DNA from: Desmodus rotundus | Lineage: Eukaryota > Chordata > Mammalia > Chiroptera > Phyllostomidae | NCBI RefSeq assembly: GCF_022682495.2 | Contig: NC_071398.1 | Span: 12,716,934-12,780,933 of the forward strand | Direction of reading: 5' to 3' | Length of the DNA stretch: 64,000 bases | Shown: piece by piece, positions 47,816 to 58,520 of the stretch | How positions within the stretch are numbered: the first letter of the stretch is position 1 | Layout: each line of letters begins with the position of its first letter | Position numbers and translations under genes: made by a program | Notes under the pieces: generated by a model | Databases searched by the model: none | What the model saw: the letters and a program-made list of their open reading frames with translations, nothing else | What the model was told of the DNA's origin: nothing

Positions 47816-47824
47816 GTAAACTAG

Positions 47825-48075
47825 CTACAATTAATTGAACATATTATATGTCAGCCAATCTCTAGGTAACTACAGTTACTAAAAACTTTGATTCATTACA
47901 CCAACAAGAAGCACGTGGCACAATTAACCGCCCCCCCCTTTTTAGGCTGAGAAACTGAGATTTACTAAAGTGAGTGTACTTACCCAGTAACCAGTAAGTA
48001 AACAGGCTAGGATTTGAACTCAGAAAGCCTTTATCCAGAGTCCATGCTCTTAATTGCAATCCTATACGCTTCCCA
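47825..48075 (-). repeat. MIR SINE, antisense
   Basis: Long copy: 'tgaacatattatatgtcagc', 'ctgagaaactgagatttact', 'agtaaacaggctaggatttg' and 'agagtccatgctcttaattg'. Confidence 0.68.
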
Positions 48076-48424
48076 GCCCTGTATGTTATTTATCTCTCAC
48101 AATTGAAAACAACAAGTTCAAGGATTAGTGTACTTGCTTGAATTATTTCATTGTATCCTTCTTTGAAACCTATGCACACACACTTGAATAACAATAAAAA
48201 ATTAAATAAGATGAAAATATAAAAACAAAGAAAACCTACACACACAACACATAATGATTCACAAACTTAGCTTTTCCCGATAGCTAGTACATATCTATAT
48301 ATCTATATATCTATATATCTCCACATATAACTATACATTTATATATAAAGCATATAACCAATTATGTATCATGCACAGTTCTATCTACATTAATTTCATA
48401 ACCTAGGACTCAAAGTCACATTGA
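48076..48424. other. Unannotated AT-rich stretch
   Basis: Contains the tandem repeat at 48291-48320; otherwise nothing recognised. Confidence 0.4.
48291..48320 (+). repeat. (ATCTATAT)n tandem repeat
   Basis: Three to four copies of an 8-bp unit. Confidence 0.88.
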
Positions 48425-49325
48425 AAAATAGAAAAAACAACTCACAGAGGAGCTACAAATGACTACAAACTCATAAGCGAATGTTCAGCCTTACTACTCA
48501 TTAATGAAATAAGGCACCACTTCCTACCCCTCTAATTAGCGAGGATTTAGAAATAAATAACGCCCACCGTTGGCAGGAGGACAGGGAAAGCACTCTCCCG
48601 GACCAGTGGCGAGGGGGAACCACGTCTACAGCCTCAGCGCGGTGCAGATTTGGCAACACGCATCAGAGGGTTGCCAGGTTACCTTGGCCTTCGATGTTTC
48701 AAAATCCACTTTTCATAAATTAACTTTTAAGAAGTAGAGAACCAGACTAAGATTTAGGCTGAAAATGTTTCCCTGTAAGACTGAGGGCGGGGGGAGTGTG
48801 TGCAAAAATAACATGATGATGACAATGTAAATATCTAACTGAAATCATCTGCTTGACAAACTGGGCGTGTACAACGGGCAGGACCCTGACCGAGGCGCTG
48901 GGGGTGTGACAGACGGTGCGGGAATAGAGGGGCTGCGGTCCTTCCCTCCCTCGAGTGCAGCCCCTCCCCTCGTGGGAGTGATGGAGTCCATCCTGTTAAA
49001 TCCACAGCGAGAATGTTAATTAACTGTGGCAATAACGTTATAATGAGGACCTCCCAAAGCACGATTCTGGAGGATAGTTACATAGTAATGATTGAGAATC
49101 TGTGGGAAAAACAGTGTGGGTGAAGGGAGGTAGTAAAGGAGTCTAAGTTTGCATAAAGCAGATAGCAAGCAGTGCATGCAGACACATAAACAAATATATA
49201 TAGAAGTGAAATTACAGAAAAGCACCAGAATGTTCCCAGTGACTATTACTAGAAAATGGAGTCAGGAGAATTCTGTTTTCTAAATGTTCCACCATGATAC
49301 AAATATTTTATTGAGAGAAAGAAAT
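48425..49325 (+). mobile_element. Old L1 3' region, sense, interrupted
   Basis: 'atgttcagccttactactca', 'cattaatgaaataaggcacc' and 'accgttggcaggaggacagg' match old L1 ORF2-end landmarks, and 'ttaattaactgtggcaataa' and 'gaggatagttacatagtaat' match the following 3' region. A GC-rich, CpG-containing segment at 48860-48980 does not fit and may be inserted. Confidence 0.5.
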
Positions 49326-49819
49326 GCTATTAACACCCCCACCTTCCCCATGTAAAAGAGGTGATTAATTGCTTTCCACAGAACTTCCCATTCCCAGGAC
49401 TGTTAAGTGTCTGGGTCTCTCTGTGGGGAGACAAGGGGAAGTCCATTGCTTCTGCTCCTCATTGGCTGGCGGCTCATCCCCCTGAATGTAATGAAAGCAT
49501 AACCTCTTCCTAAAACCACCCCTGCTTTGCCCCGCAGACACGGTGAGGTCATCTCGCTTCTCAGCACCCTCCTCCGCACCCTCCCCTTCCCTCACCATTG
49601 GGTCATCTTGGCTTGATGTGAGTCAGTTTGTCCATACCTGTGCACTGTGAGCTCCTGAAGGGCATGAAAGCATCCAGCTAGTGGCTGGGACTCAGAGTTT
49701 ATGGAATCAGTGACATTATTAGCTAATTATCTAGTAATAGACAACCAAGGGGCCTCTGGTGATTAATGCAAACTAGTACCTCATTAAAAATCTTTTGTTC
49801 TGCATAAAGCAAAATCATT
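49326..49819. other. Unannotated non-coding stretch
   Basis: A weak L2-tail-like phrase at 49640-49690 ('gtgagctcctgaagggcatg') is the only repeat hint. Confidence 0.38.
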
Positions 49820-49980
49820 GCTGTCTTGAACCTGCCTCACACCCGAGACACAGGTCTGCCCTGAGCTCAGTCTGCATGAGCTTAGGCAAGTTGCTAGTGC
49901 CCTGGAGCGTCAGCCTCCTCCTAAGCAAACAGGCTGCGCAGGGGCAGTGAGACTATGACAAGGTGACAGGGTAGGAGTGG
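49820..49980 (+). repeat. MIR SINE, sense
   Basis: 'gagcttaggcaagttgctag' and 'gagcgtcagcctcctcctaa' are the MIR core. Confidence 0.5.
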
Positions 49981-50334
49981 TTTTTGTCAAGTAGGGCTAA
50001 AGTGCTGTAGTGGCCTGTCGCTTTCAAGTTGACATTCACTTTAGGGTATGGTTTCCTGTCTCTTTTCACTACCTCTCTCTTTGATTTTTAACTTCTGAAG
50101 GGACCCATTGGTACTCATTTGGCAGTTTTTAAAGTCTGTGGCTCCGAAAAGTAAGTGTGCTAGACTGACTTCTGAATTGCAAACTTGCTTTCCGAAAGGA
50201 AGGTTAAGTGTGTGTGATTTTTATTTGTCCGCACCACAGGTTTTATTGTCAAATAATATTCTGCTGGAACCAGGCTCCTCTATTCACAGAGGAGGAAAAG
50301 AAGACTAGAGGGAACTCACTTCTAGTTACAAACA
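49981..50334. other. Unannotated non-coding stretch
   Basis: Nothing recognised. Confidence 0.38.
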
Positions 50335-50560
50335 GTGGCCCAGACACTGCACTGGGCATTTTGCAAACAACCTCGTAACCCGTACAGCAGTCCCGCACAG
50401 AATGCCTCGTCCTTCCTTGCTTTCTGCCTCAGAGGAAATCTTGAAAGTTGGGAGAAGTTTAGAGGCCTCCCCGAGGTTGTGAACGAGTCAGTATTAGAAT
50501 CTGGGTCCAAGCTCAGAGGCGAGTACACGACCAGTGGTGAGAGAGGTGGGGAGAGCTGTG
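50335..50560 (-). repeat. MIR SINE, antisense
   Basis: 'agacactgcactgggcattt', 'tgcctcagaggaaatcttga' and 'gtcagtattagaatctgggt' in antisense MIR order. Confidence 0.62.
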
Positions 50561-51269
50561 ATCTGTGAGTGCGAGCATCCAGTCTTATGCTGGTCCTGAG
50601 CCTCCTGCCCTTACACAGGTTTGCAGCTCAGGAAAGAAGAGTCTGTGACCCATCTGCTAACAACGCTGTTTGAAGACCTCGCCTCCATCTGTGACCCACT
50701 GGGAAAGCATGTCGTTAATGAGATGCTGAGAACAAACGGAAAACGGGCTTCTTCTCGTGGCTGTGCTACAAGCCGCCTAATTGGGGTGTAGAGGTGGCTG
50801 TGATAAAATTTCTGCATAGTAAAATCCTGAGACGTCTCTTGAACTTTTAAACAAAGCTTTAATTACTGAAGTAATAGGTCAAACACACCTCCATGTCACA
50901 AGTGTGTGCATGTACATGCATGTGTGTGTAGGGGCAGGTCATTTACACAAATTAGGCCACTATGAGAGTCTACAAGCTTCAAGTACCGCCAGCTCGTTGC
51001 TCATTTAGACCTGGAGTGGATTAAGTTCAAGCCTCCTGCCCATTATCATCGAAGAACCATTAAGTGTCTACAGCTTGGTGGTTTGTTTACCCCGCACCTT
51101 CCGCACCTGATTGCTGAGTCGATGCCAAATTGCCTTCAGAGCCCAGCGCAGGAGGCACGATCCCAGATGAAAGCCATCACTCTCTCCCTGGGGCGAGACT
51201 GTAAAATAGCAACAGTGTTAATAACTACAACAATCGTGCTGAACAGCCACGCCTTGTATTCACTAGATG
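50561..51269. other. Unannotated non-coding stretch
   Basis: Complex sequence without named repeats; 51000-51080 is among the least repetitive parts. Confidence 0.4.
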
Positions 51270-51440
51270 GAAGATTGTTCAACCACTCAATGGGGGAGCT
51301 AGAAGAGACCTCACTTGGCAGCTGAGGAAAGGAATGCTCGGGGAATGAGAGTAACTTGCCCAAGGTCAGAGACTGAATGCACCGCAGAGCCGGGATGTGG
51401 TGGGCACAGCTGATTTCTGTCACAAGGCCTTCACCACTAT
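51270..51440 (-). repeat. MIR SINE, antisense
   Basis: 'agctgaggaaaggaatgctc', 'gtaacttgcccaaggtcaga' and 'accgcagagccgggatgtgg'. The core is unusually well preserved. Confidence 0.65.
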
Positions 51441-51689
51441 GTAAGATTTTTAACCACATGTGTTTATTAAGATTTTTAAAAATTTGGCATAGACAGAAAC
51501 AGCATAAGCTATTACATGGAGAATCTAGGTCTCAGAGGAAGAGAAAGCATGTGAACTTGACCTAAATTGCCATGGAGCATTTCAGGGATGGTGCGGCCGA
51601 CGGGGGAAGTGACGGCGGGGGGAAGGCAGGAAGTGCATGAGAGATGCAGAAAAGTCAGTGTTGTTCGAGCTTATCACTTCACCAGTCCC

Positions 51690-52680
51690 CCTCCCAACAC
51701 TAGTTTTCTTGGTCTGTGGATACCCCGGTCACCTACCCCAGTCACTCAGACCAAAACTGTGGGAGTCAGCCTTGATTCCTCTTTTTCCTTCCAGCCCACA
51801 CTTAACCATCACCATGTGCCGCTAACACCCTGGCCAACCCAAGGCTGCGCAGACTCCTGACTGGTCTCCCTGCCTCCGCTTCCACCAGGAGGGGCTCCTA
51901 ACTGGTAAGCTGGACTATTTTATTCTGCCATTTAAACCCCTGCAATACAGTTGAGCGTGTTATATAATTTTGTTCAATTTCGGTTTAACAATGACATTAA
52001 TGGGATACCTAAAAAGTTGTTGTAGTTAGAATATTTAAAATGGGAATATTTAGAGATGGTGTTTTACTATGCCTGGGATTTTTTTCAGAGTAATCTGGGT
52101 GGAAGACCATGAATGGGGTTAGGGATAGGTAAAATTGGCCTTGGAACACTGGGAAACTACTTACATGAACACAGGGTGACTAGCTGCACTATTTTGCTAT
52201 TTTACCAAGTCAGCTTTGAAATTGCCCACAACGAATGTTAAAAATGTTTACCAAGAAAAGAAACAAAAACAATTCCTGTTGGATGCCATTGAAAGCGGAA
52301 TTAAATAGGAGTTTCCAAGCACAGCCCACAGTGACCCGTGATCTGGCCCCATCAGCTTCTCATGCCTCCTCTCGTGTGTCTCTCCTGGTTCTTCACTCTG
52401 CTCCACACCCACCGACCCTCCTGACCTTTGTAAACACCCAGCTCTCTCTCAGACTCAAAGGACCTTGAGCTTGCTCATTGTTCTGCCTGAGATTTTCTTC
52501 CTCTTAACCTTGAGGAGGCTGCTCCTTTCCGACATTAGGTCTCAAGTCAGTGCAGCCTCTGTAGACGGGCCTTTTATGGCCACTCTGGAAAAAGCACATA
52601 TTGTACCCTCCTCGCTCCACTGCGTTATCCTGTTCTCATCTTCCATAGCATTTAAAACTACCTGTGTGGGTTCATGTCTG
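51690..52680 (+). repeat. L2 LINE, sense, interrupted
   Basis: Left part: 'ggagtcagccttgattcctc', 'actggtctccctgcctccgc'. Right part: 'gtgacccgtgatctggcccc', 'ttctcatgcctcctctcgtg' and 'ggttcatgtctgtctacaga'. The order fits one L2. 51910-52300 does not match and may be inserted or too diverged. Confidence 0.52.
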
Positions 52681-52689
52681 TCTACAGAG

Positions 52690-52876
52690 TTTTAAATTTT
52701 TATTTATTGATTTGAGAGAGACAGAGAGAAAGAGAGAGAGAGAGAGATCCATTTGTTGTCCTACTTATTATGCATTCATTGGTTGATTCTTGTCTGTGCC
52801 CTGACCAGGGGTCGAAACTGTAACCTCGGCATATCAGGACCATGCTCTAACCAACTGGGGTACCAGGCCAGGGTGC
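52690..52876 (-). mobile_element. Older Ves-related tRNA SINE, antisense
   Basis: 'atttattgatttgagagaga', a GA-rich expansion, 'cattggttgattcttgtctg', B-box complement 'ggggtcgaaactgta', A-box region 'ctctaaccaactgggg' and head complement 'accaggccagggtgc'. It is a different, more diverged subfamily than the other four copies. Flanking 'ctaca' words suggest a decayed target duplication. Confidence 0.8.
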
Positions 52877-53369
52877 TACACATTCTTTTTTAGATCCATC
52901 ACATTACGACATAACTCCTTCCAAAGCAGGAGCTCTTTTAGTTGACTCGGATTACCCGGTATTACAAGACTTCTTGGCGTCCGGAAGTTGTTCGAGGCCT
53001 ACTGATGGAACCTTCACACGTCGCTTACACTGATGCTCAAACCGAACACTCCCAGGGGATTATTTTTTTTGTTGTCACAGTGACTGAGCAATGCCACTGG
53101 CGTGTAGGACCCAAGGAGTCCAGGATGCCAAATGTCCTGTAATGCTTGAAACAACATCCTGTGCAGTGAACGGTTTCCTGTCCCAACTTCCAATGGTGTC
53201 CCCACTGAAAAGGCCCCGGGCTGGAGAGTGGCAGTCAGAGGTGGTGATGTCGAGGGACATGTGCCATTGCAGGGAGGAGTGAAGAAGGCAGTGCTAGCGG
53301 GAAATCAACACTGGACCCGGACAGGCCTTCTTAACACCATCTCAAAAAATTGGAAATCGAATTTTAGAA
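52877..53369. other. Unannotated non-coding stretch
   Basis: Short overlapping frames on both strands only. Confidence 0.38.
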
Positions 53370-54172
53370 GTTGTGTTCATTTTCTATAGGTGCCGCAGCA
53401 AATTACCGCAGATGCTGTACCCTGCAGTTCCGTAGGTCAGAAGTCTGGGCGGGCTCCCTTGGGCCCCAGCAGAGTTTCTCAAGGCCAAAGCGAGATGTTG
53501 CCTGGCCTGGGTCCTTGCCTGGGGGCTCTGGAGAATGAACTGTTTCCATGCTCAGCTAGGCTGTGGGCTGAGTCCAGTTCTTTGCGATTGTAGAACTGAG
53601 GTCCCTGTTTCCTTGGTGCTGGCAGCTGGGACATGTCTTAGCTCCTCAGTCACGCCCACATGTTTCCCTCATGTTTTCCACATGACCACCTCCAGCCACA
53701 GAGGGTCGAGTCCCTCTCAAGCTTTGAATCACTCTGCTTTCTCCCTCCTACACAGCCCTCTGTCCCCAGCTGGAGAACATTCTCTGCTTTTAAAGAAATA
53801 TGCACTTAGATCAGGGCCACTTGGGCAATCTAGGTTACCCTCTGTTACTGACTGTTGCTTTTGTTTGTTTATACAAATTTATTTTTTATTGTTGTTCAAT
53901 TACCATTGTCCCTATTCCCTGCCCCGTTACCCTCCCCTGCCCCACCTAGCCCCCACTTCCCACATTTAATCCGCCTGCCATTGTCTTTGTCCATAGGCCA
54001 TTTATACATGTTCCTTGACTTGCCCCTTTTCCTTCTTTCCCCTATTATCGGTAACTTTAATTAGATCAGCCAAGTCCCTTGTGCTATTGAATGTTGACAT
54101 GTTCACACATCCCAGGGATTAAAGCAGGGACACCTTTGGTAAGCCATTCTGCCTGCCACTGGAGTCACTGAA
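53370..54172 (-). mobile_element. MLT1-type MaLR LTR, antisense, split by L1
   Basis: 'cattttctataggtgccgca', 'gcaaattaccgcagatgctg', 'gtaggtcagaagtctgggcg', 'tcatgttttccacatgacca', then the L1 at 53867-54050, then 'attagatcagccaagtccct' and 'cacacatcccagggattaaa'. The order matches an MLT1-like LTR in reverse. The 144-codon frame at 53535 is a shadow across LTR and L1. Confidence 0.75.
53867..54050 (-). mobile_element. 5'-truncated L1 inside MLT1 LTR, antisense
   Basis: 'aatttattttttattgttgt', 'tcaattaccattgtccctat' and the C-rich run 'ctcccctgccccacctagcc' match the L1 tail form seen at 5408. LTR sequence resumes on the far side. Confidence 0.68.
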
Positions 54173-54684
54173 TGTTTTTAAAGAGGTAAATTAAATTACC
54201 TAAACTGGTTTAAATAAGCATTGCATTCTCTGTGGCTATCTTTTCGCAATAGGCTTCCTTCTCCTCTAGGAACTGTGACAGGGAAGCCTGCAAGGCCTCT
54301 GCTGGGAAAGTCATTATAAGCCAGCAGCTGCATGTCAAGCCAAATGGTGCTGTGGCCCCAGCTCCAAACAGATACAGCAGGGAGGAAGGGAGTGTGCCTG
54401 CTCCCACAAATGGCGGGGCTCAGCTGCGTCCCCATTTCTGGGAGAATTTATGAGTGGAGCACATGCCAGGGATCTGGGAGAGCTGCTCTCCCAGAAGCAG
54501 ATGCTGCTGATCCCCACACAGAAGCCACCTCACTCTCCAGCACTCCCAGACACTGCCTGCCAGATGGCCACAGCCGAATCCACAGCTGAATAGATATCTG
54601 CTGTTGGCACCCCACTCTCCTCTGTGGGGTTGGTGGAGGACCCAGGGTGGTATGGCAGGGCATCAGACGCACACGCATGATCGA
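54173..54684. other. Unannotated non-coding stretch
   Basis: Overlapping frames of 60-96 codons on both strands; none has supporting context. Confidence 0.4.
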
Positions 54685-54900
54685 AACGCTCAGGACGTGC
54701 CAGGCACTGCGTTGAGTGCTTTGCAGACATTCACTCAACCTACATGGTATTATCAGTGGGGGGTATGATTCTTATGTTCATTTCACACAAGGAGAGACCA
54801 AGGCTTCGAGAGGTCGGGTAGCTTGCCGAACATAGTAGAGCCAGTCATCAGCAGAGGTGGAACTTGAAGGCAGGCCAGTAGTGTGTGATCACACCTCTAG
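54685..54900 (-). repeat. MIR SINE, antisense
   Basis: 'ggcactgcgttgagtgcttt', 'cacaaggagagaccaaggct', 'tagcttgccgaacatagtag' and 'gcagaggtggaacttgaagg'. Confidence 0.68.
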
Positions 54901-56091
54901 AATCCCTGATCTTAGACGCTGCACTAGCTAAATCTGATAGACGGGGGTCTTCCGCCCTCTTCCCCAGGTTCCATGGCATCCAACCTCACTTTGCACCAGC
55001 TGAGATAGGCCCACGTGTGAGCAGGTACCATCTGAACCGCCCTCATTTACAGGTCAGTGGCCCAGGGTACTGGCCTCCCAGGGAATGAAGATGGCATGTA
55101 AAGATGCGGAGGGAACAGCTGAGCTTTCGTAGGTGTCACGGTTGATAAAAGGCAGTTCTGAGGTTTGCACCCAGGTAGCCTGACATGGAAAAGGAGTGGT
55201 TAAATCCCATAGTTTCTGTCCCACACTGTCACAGGACAATCCCTCTTGCTTCTTTGGGTGCTGGGTCGACTCAGGGGAGAAACACAGTCTCTCTCAGCAC
55301 CACGCTGAAACCGGTGAGTCAGATGAGCGTGTGCGTCCTGGAGAAAGGCCTGCAGAGTGAAGAGATGTTCTGATGCGCACTGACACAGCTGACATAGGAC
55401 GCACTTCATAAACGAATGGACTGACTCAAACTGCAAGAGTAAGGGCCCTGGAGAGATGAGGCCTACTCTTGGGCAGCCACACAACAGACAAGGAGGAAGC
55501 CACGGTAAGCACATGGAAGGAAATCCAGAGGGAAAGGTGAGATTGTAGCCGAGAGAGCATTAAGCCGTTATGTCAGGTTGAAGGTACTGTTAGGTGGAGC
55601 CATTTTAGGCGTGAAGGGCGGCTGCCACTGGATCCACTCCCTCCACCTTCTATGGGTGTGTGCTGCTGACACCGGTGTGGTAACACAGAAGTGCCGAGCC
55701 TGGCCGGACACTACGACCATCGTCTCTCAGGCTGGGTCAGGACGTGCTCGGGGAGGTGAAAGGAATAGAATTAGCAAGTCTTCCCTGGAAACCCAGTGAC
55801 CAGTATGGTGTGCGTGTTACAGAGACACTCTGAGCAGGGTGCATGGCAACTGTTGCCGACAGAATGGGAATCTTCAAGAAATTCACCATTTTATGAGTGG
55901 CAAGGACTAGGGGCTCCCCCTGTATGTATACTGGGCACTGAATCTATACCGACACTGGCAAATAAAGGTCACATGTATGAAATGCAGTACCTGAAAATAG
56001 AAATAATGTGCTATCTCCATGGAGTTAACCCAGTTAAACAAAACATGCTTAGCAACATTCCTGACGAGAAGAGTGTAGAAGATATATGGAT
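54901..56091. other. Unannotated non-coding stretch
   Basis: No gene or named repeat; the longest frame, 111 codons at 55796, ends inside the TATC repeat. Confidence 0.4.
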
Positions 56092-56131
56092 CTTTCTATC
56101 TATCTATCTGCCTATCTATTTGCCTGTCTAG
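56092..56131 (+). repeat. Imperfect (TATC)n microsatellite
   Basis: TATC units interrupted by TGCC variants. Confidence 0.9.
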
Positions 56132-56656
56132 GGAATGAGTTAGTGTAGCCCATCTCCAAAGGAGCATAGTAGGGATGCTTTTAAACTTGGTTTCCTTTTC
56201 TGCCTTTTCCTTTTCAAATTATCTCTTCTTTCAGTTGCTATGGCTACTCTGTAAAAGTCAGGGACATGAAACCATCATTCATCGCACTCACAGATACAAG
56301 TCTCCCAGTCCAGGACCAATCACAGCTGGGATGGCTGGCTGCTTCTCGGCAGTACCCAGAATCGCGAAGGCTGGGGCTGGAATCACCAGCTGCTGCTGAT
56401 CCTGATGATAATGATGATGGTGTGTTTATTATTTTATTGTCACTTATTAATTATTATTATTACGTTATCATTGGCTATAGAGCCTGACTCCTGACATTGC
56501 TTTTCTAGCTTCAGTTATGGCCTTTTTCCTCATCTAAAATCCAGACTCAGTCTCTCGTCATGGGACTTTTAGCAGCTCTGGAAGAATACCTCCTCTGACC
56601 CACCTCGGCCCCGGGACATTTCCTCTCATGCCGGCTCCCCGCACGGAGCCATTGCT
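56132..56656. other. Unannotated non-coding stretch
   Basis: Imperfect GAT/ATT-rich low complexity at 56400-56465, followed by moderately GC-rich sequence that leads into the minisatellite. Confidence 0.4.
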
Positions 56657-56996
56657 GTTCAGGTTCGACTTTGCAGAGGCGCACTGTTTGGGTTCAGGCC
56701 ATTGGTGTTCAGGTCCGACTTCTCAGAGGCGCACTGTTTGGGTTGAGGCCATTGGTGTTCAGGTCTGACTTCTCAGAGGCGCACTGTTTGGGTTCAGGCC
56801 ATTGGTGTTCAGGTCCGACTTCTCAGAGGTGCACTGTTTGGGTTCAGGCCATTGGTGTTCAGGTCCGACTTCTCAGAGGTGCACTGTTTGGGTTCAGGCC
56901 ATTGGTGTTCAGGTCCGACTTCTCAGAGGTGCACTGTTTGGGTTCAGGCCATTGGTGTTCAGGTCTGACTTCTCAGAGGCGCACTGTTTGGGTTCA
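56657..56996 (+). repeat. 50-bp minisatellite, about 6.8 copies
   Basis: Seven unit starts, spaced exactly 50 bp (56657, 56707, 56757, 56807, 56857, 56907, 56957). Each unit runs from 'gttcaggt' through 'gcactgtttgggtt' to 'ggccattggt'; the last stops after about 40 bp. Variants are few (C/T at 'aggtccgac', C/T at 'gaggcgcac', one G for C). 50 is not a multiple of 3 and no frame meets a stop, so a frame at 56671-57051 stays open while cycling through three peptide phases every 150 bp. That is a by-product of the repeat, not evidence for a gene. Confidence 0.97.
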
Positions 56997-57084
56997 GAGT
57001 CCCCCCTGGGGTGATGACAGCGTGTTCCCACAGAGAGTTCTGTCCAGATAGACTCTCCTGAAAACAGGCTGAGAGTGGTGCCCA

Positions 57085-57770
57085 GTAATCAACTTACCCA
57101 GTGCTTCCTGACCACCTGCTGTGTGGTGAGCTCTGTCCTGGGGGTACATTGATGAGCAAGGGCAGAGCCCATCTGGGCCCCTCACGAAATTGATCGGGTA
57201 GTCGGGGAGACCAACACTTGTGCCCTTTCACGCAAGTATACTTACAAAAACAAACTGAGACAAGCAGTTTGGAGCATGGGAACAGGAGTTCAGGAGCCTG
57301 TAAACCAAACATGCCTGATGTGCTTCACGAGGTCCAAGAAATCTTGTTTGAGAGAGTGATCCTGTAGCGATCCGAAAGGCAAGTAGGATAAATGAGGAGG
57401 AAGTGTGTGATACCCCGTAAGAGGGTCGGGGCAGCCTGTGCAAAGTCCCTGTGGTGCCCTGGAGCGTGGTTGGCAGAGTGGAGGCTGCTCGTCGTGGCTG
57501 GAGCAGGGGGGCGTGGTCCGGCCCGTACCTCCCTTCGCATTTAGGGCCTTGTAGGCTAAGAAAATGGTTTTATTGTTAAGAGAAGTGGGATGCCCCTAAA
57601 GGTCTGAAACAGGGAACTGAAATTAACTTACTTGTATTTTTAAGAAAATCAATTTGGCTGCAACCACGAGAGAGAACCAAGGGGGCCAGGTTGAGTTTAG
57701 GGAGACCGGTGAGGAGGATCCTGCTGTAATTCCGAGAGAAGCCTGCTAACAGCTCATCTCTCAGGGCCCT
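57085..57770 (-). repeat. L2 LINE, antisense, long copy
   Basis: 'gtgtggtgagctctgtcctg', 'ggggagaccaacacttgtgc', 'cagcctgtgcaaagtccctg', 'tttagggccttgtaggctaa', 'gaaaatcaatttggctgcaa' and 'gagaccggtgaggaggatcc'. It is the most complete L2 relic here. Confidence 0.62.
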
Positions 57771-58329
57771 TTCTGCCTGTGTGTTAAGTGATTTTATGTT
57801 TATCCAGCAGAAATTATAGGCATTATTGGTCTGCATTTTGTTGAACCAAACACTAAGTTTTATTGAATTTTTATACTATTCCACTAGAGACACACCTTAT
57901 TTGAAACTGGGCTGCCTCCACTCTCAGATTGTCTCTGCGGGTAGGGGACACTTCGTTGATTTCGATTGTTAAAGAAACAGCCCAACCAAGCAATGCTTTG
58001 AAAAGTCCATCTGTCTGGGGTGTGTGTGTGTGTGTGTTCGCGGTAATGAACTAGAAATGCCCTTGAGGAAAGAGGAAGTAGAGGGGATACAGACATTTCT
58101 GGAGGCAGAGTCATCTACTCATTCACTGCATAAGTATTTATTGAGAATATTTATTGAGCTCTCACTACTTGCTCACCACTATTCCAACCTCTAGGCTAGG
58201 GTGGAATGAAACAATCTCTCGCTTTCTCTCTCTCTCTCCCCCCACCCCCACTCCTTCTCTGGGGGTGTGTGTTTATGTGTGTGTGGGGGGGGGGCGTGCA
58301 TTTAATTCTATTTGAAAAAAATGCAGGGT
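57771..58329. other. Non-coding stretch with simple repeats
   Basis: (GT)n at 58021-58037, a CT/C-rich run at 58217-58256 and a GT/poly-G run at 58261-58297. No gene. Confidence 0.5.
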
Positions 58330-58520
58330 TTGGGATGCAAACAGATTTGACTTTCATTTCAGCCCCACAACTGTGTGATCCTGAATACGTCACCTTTCTG
58401 AGAATGCTGACCCTTGTCTGTAATTCAAGGAGAATAATATCAAAGGATTTTAAGAACATATCTGAGGATCTTCTAAGGATTGAAATAACATATTTCAACC
58501 CTCTAACTCAGTATCCGAAA
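58330..58520 (+). repeat. MIR SINE, sense
   Basis: 'aactgtgtgatcctgaatac', 'gtcacctttctgagaatgct' and 'gtctgtaattcaaggagaat' in MIR order. The 159-codon frame across it is a shadow. Confidence 0.48.

Noticed and set aside
53535..53969. 144-codon frame as a gene
   Set aside because: It spans an MLT1 LTR and the L1 inserted in it.
56671..57051. Repeat-protein gene or CRISPR-like array
   Set aside because: Units are contiguous with no spacers, and the open frame follows from a stop-free 50-bp unit cycling through phases.
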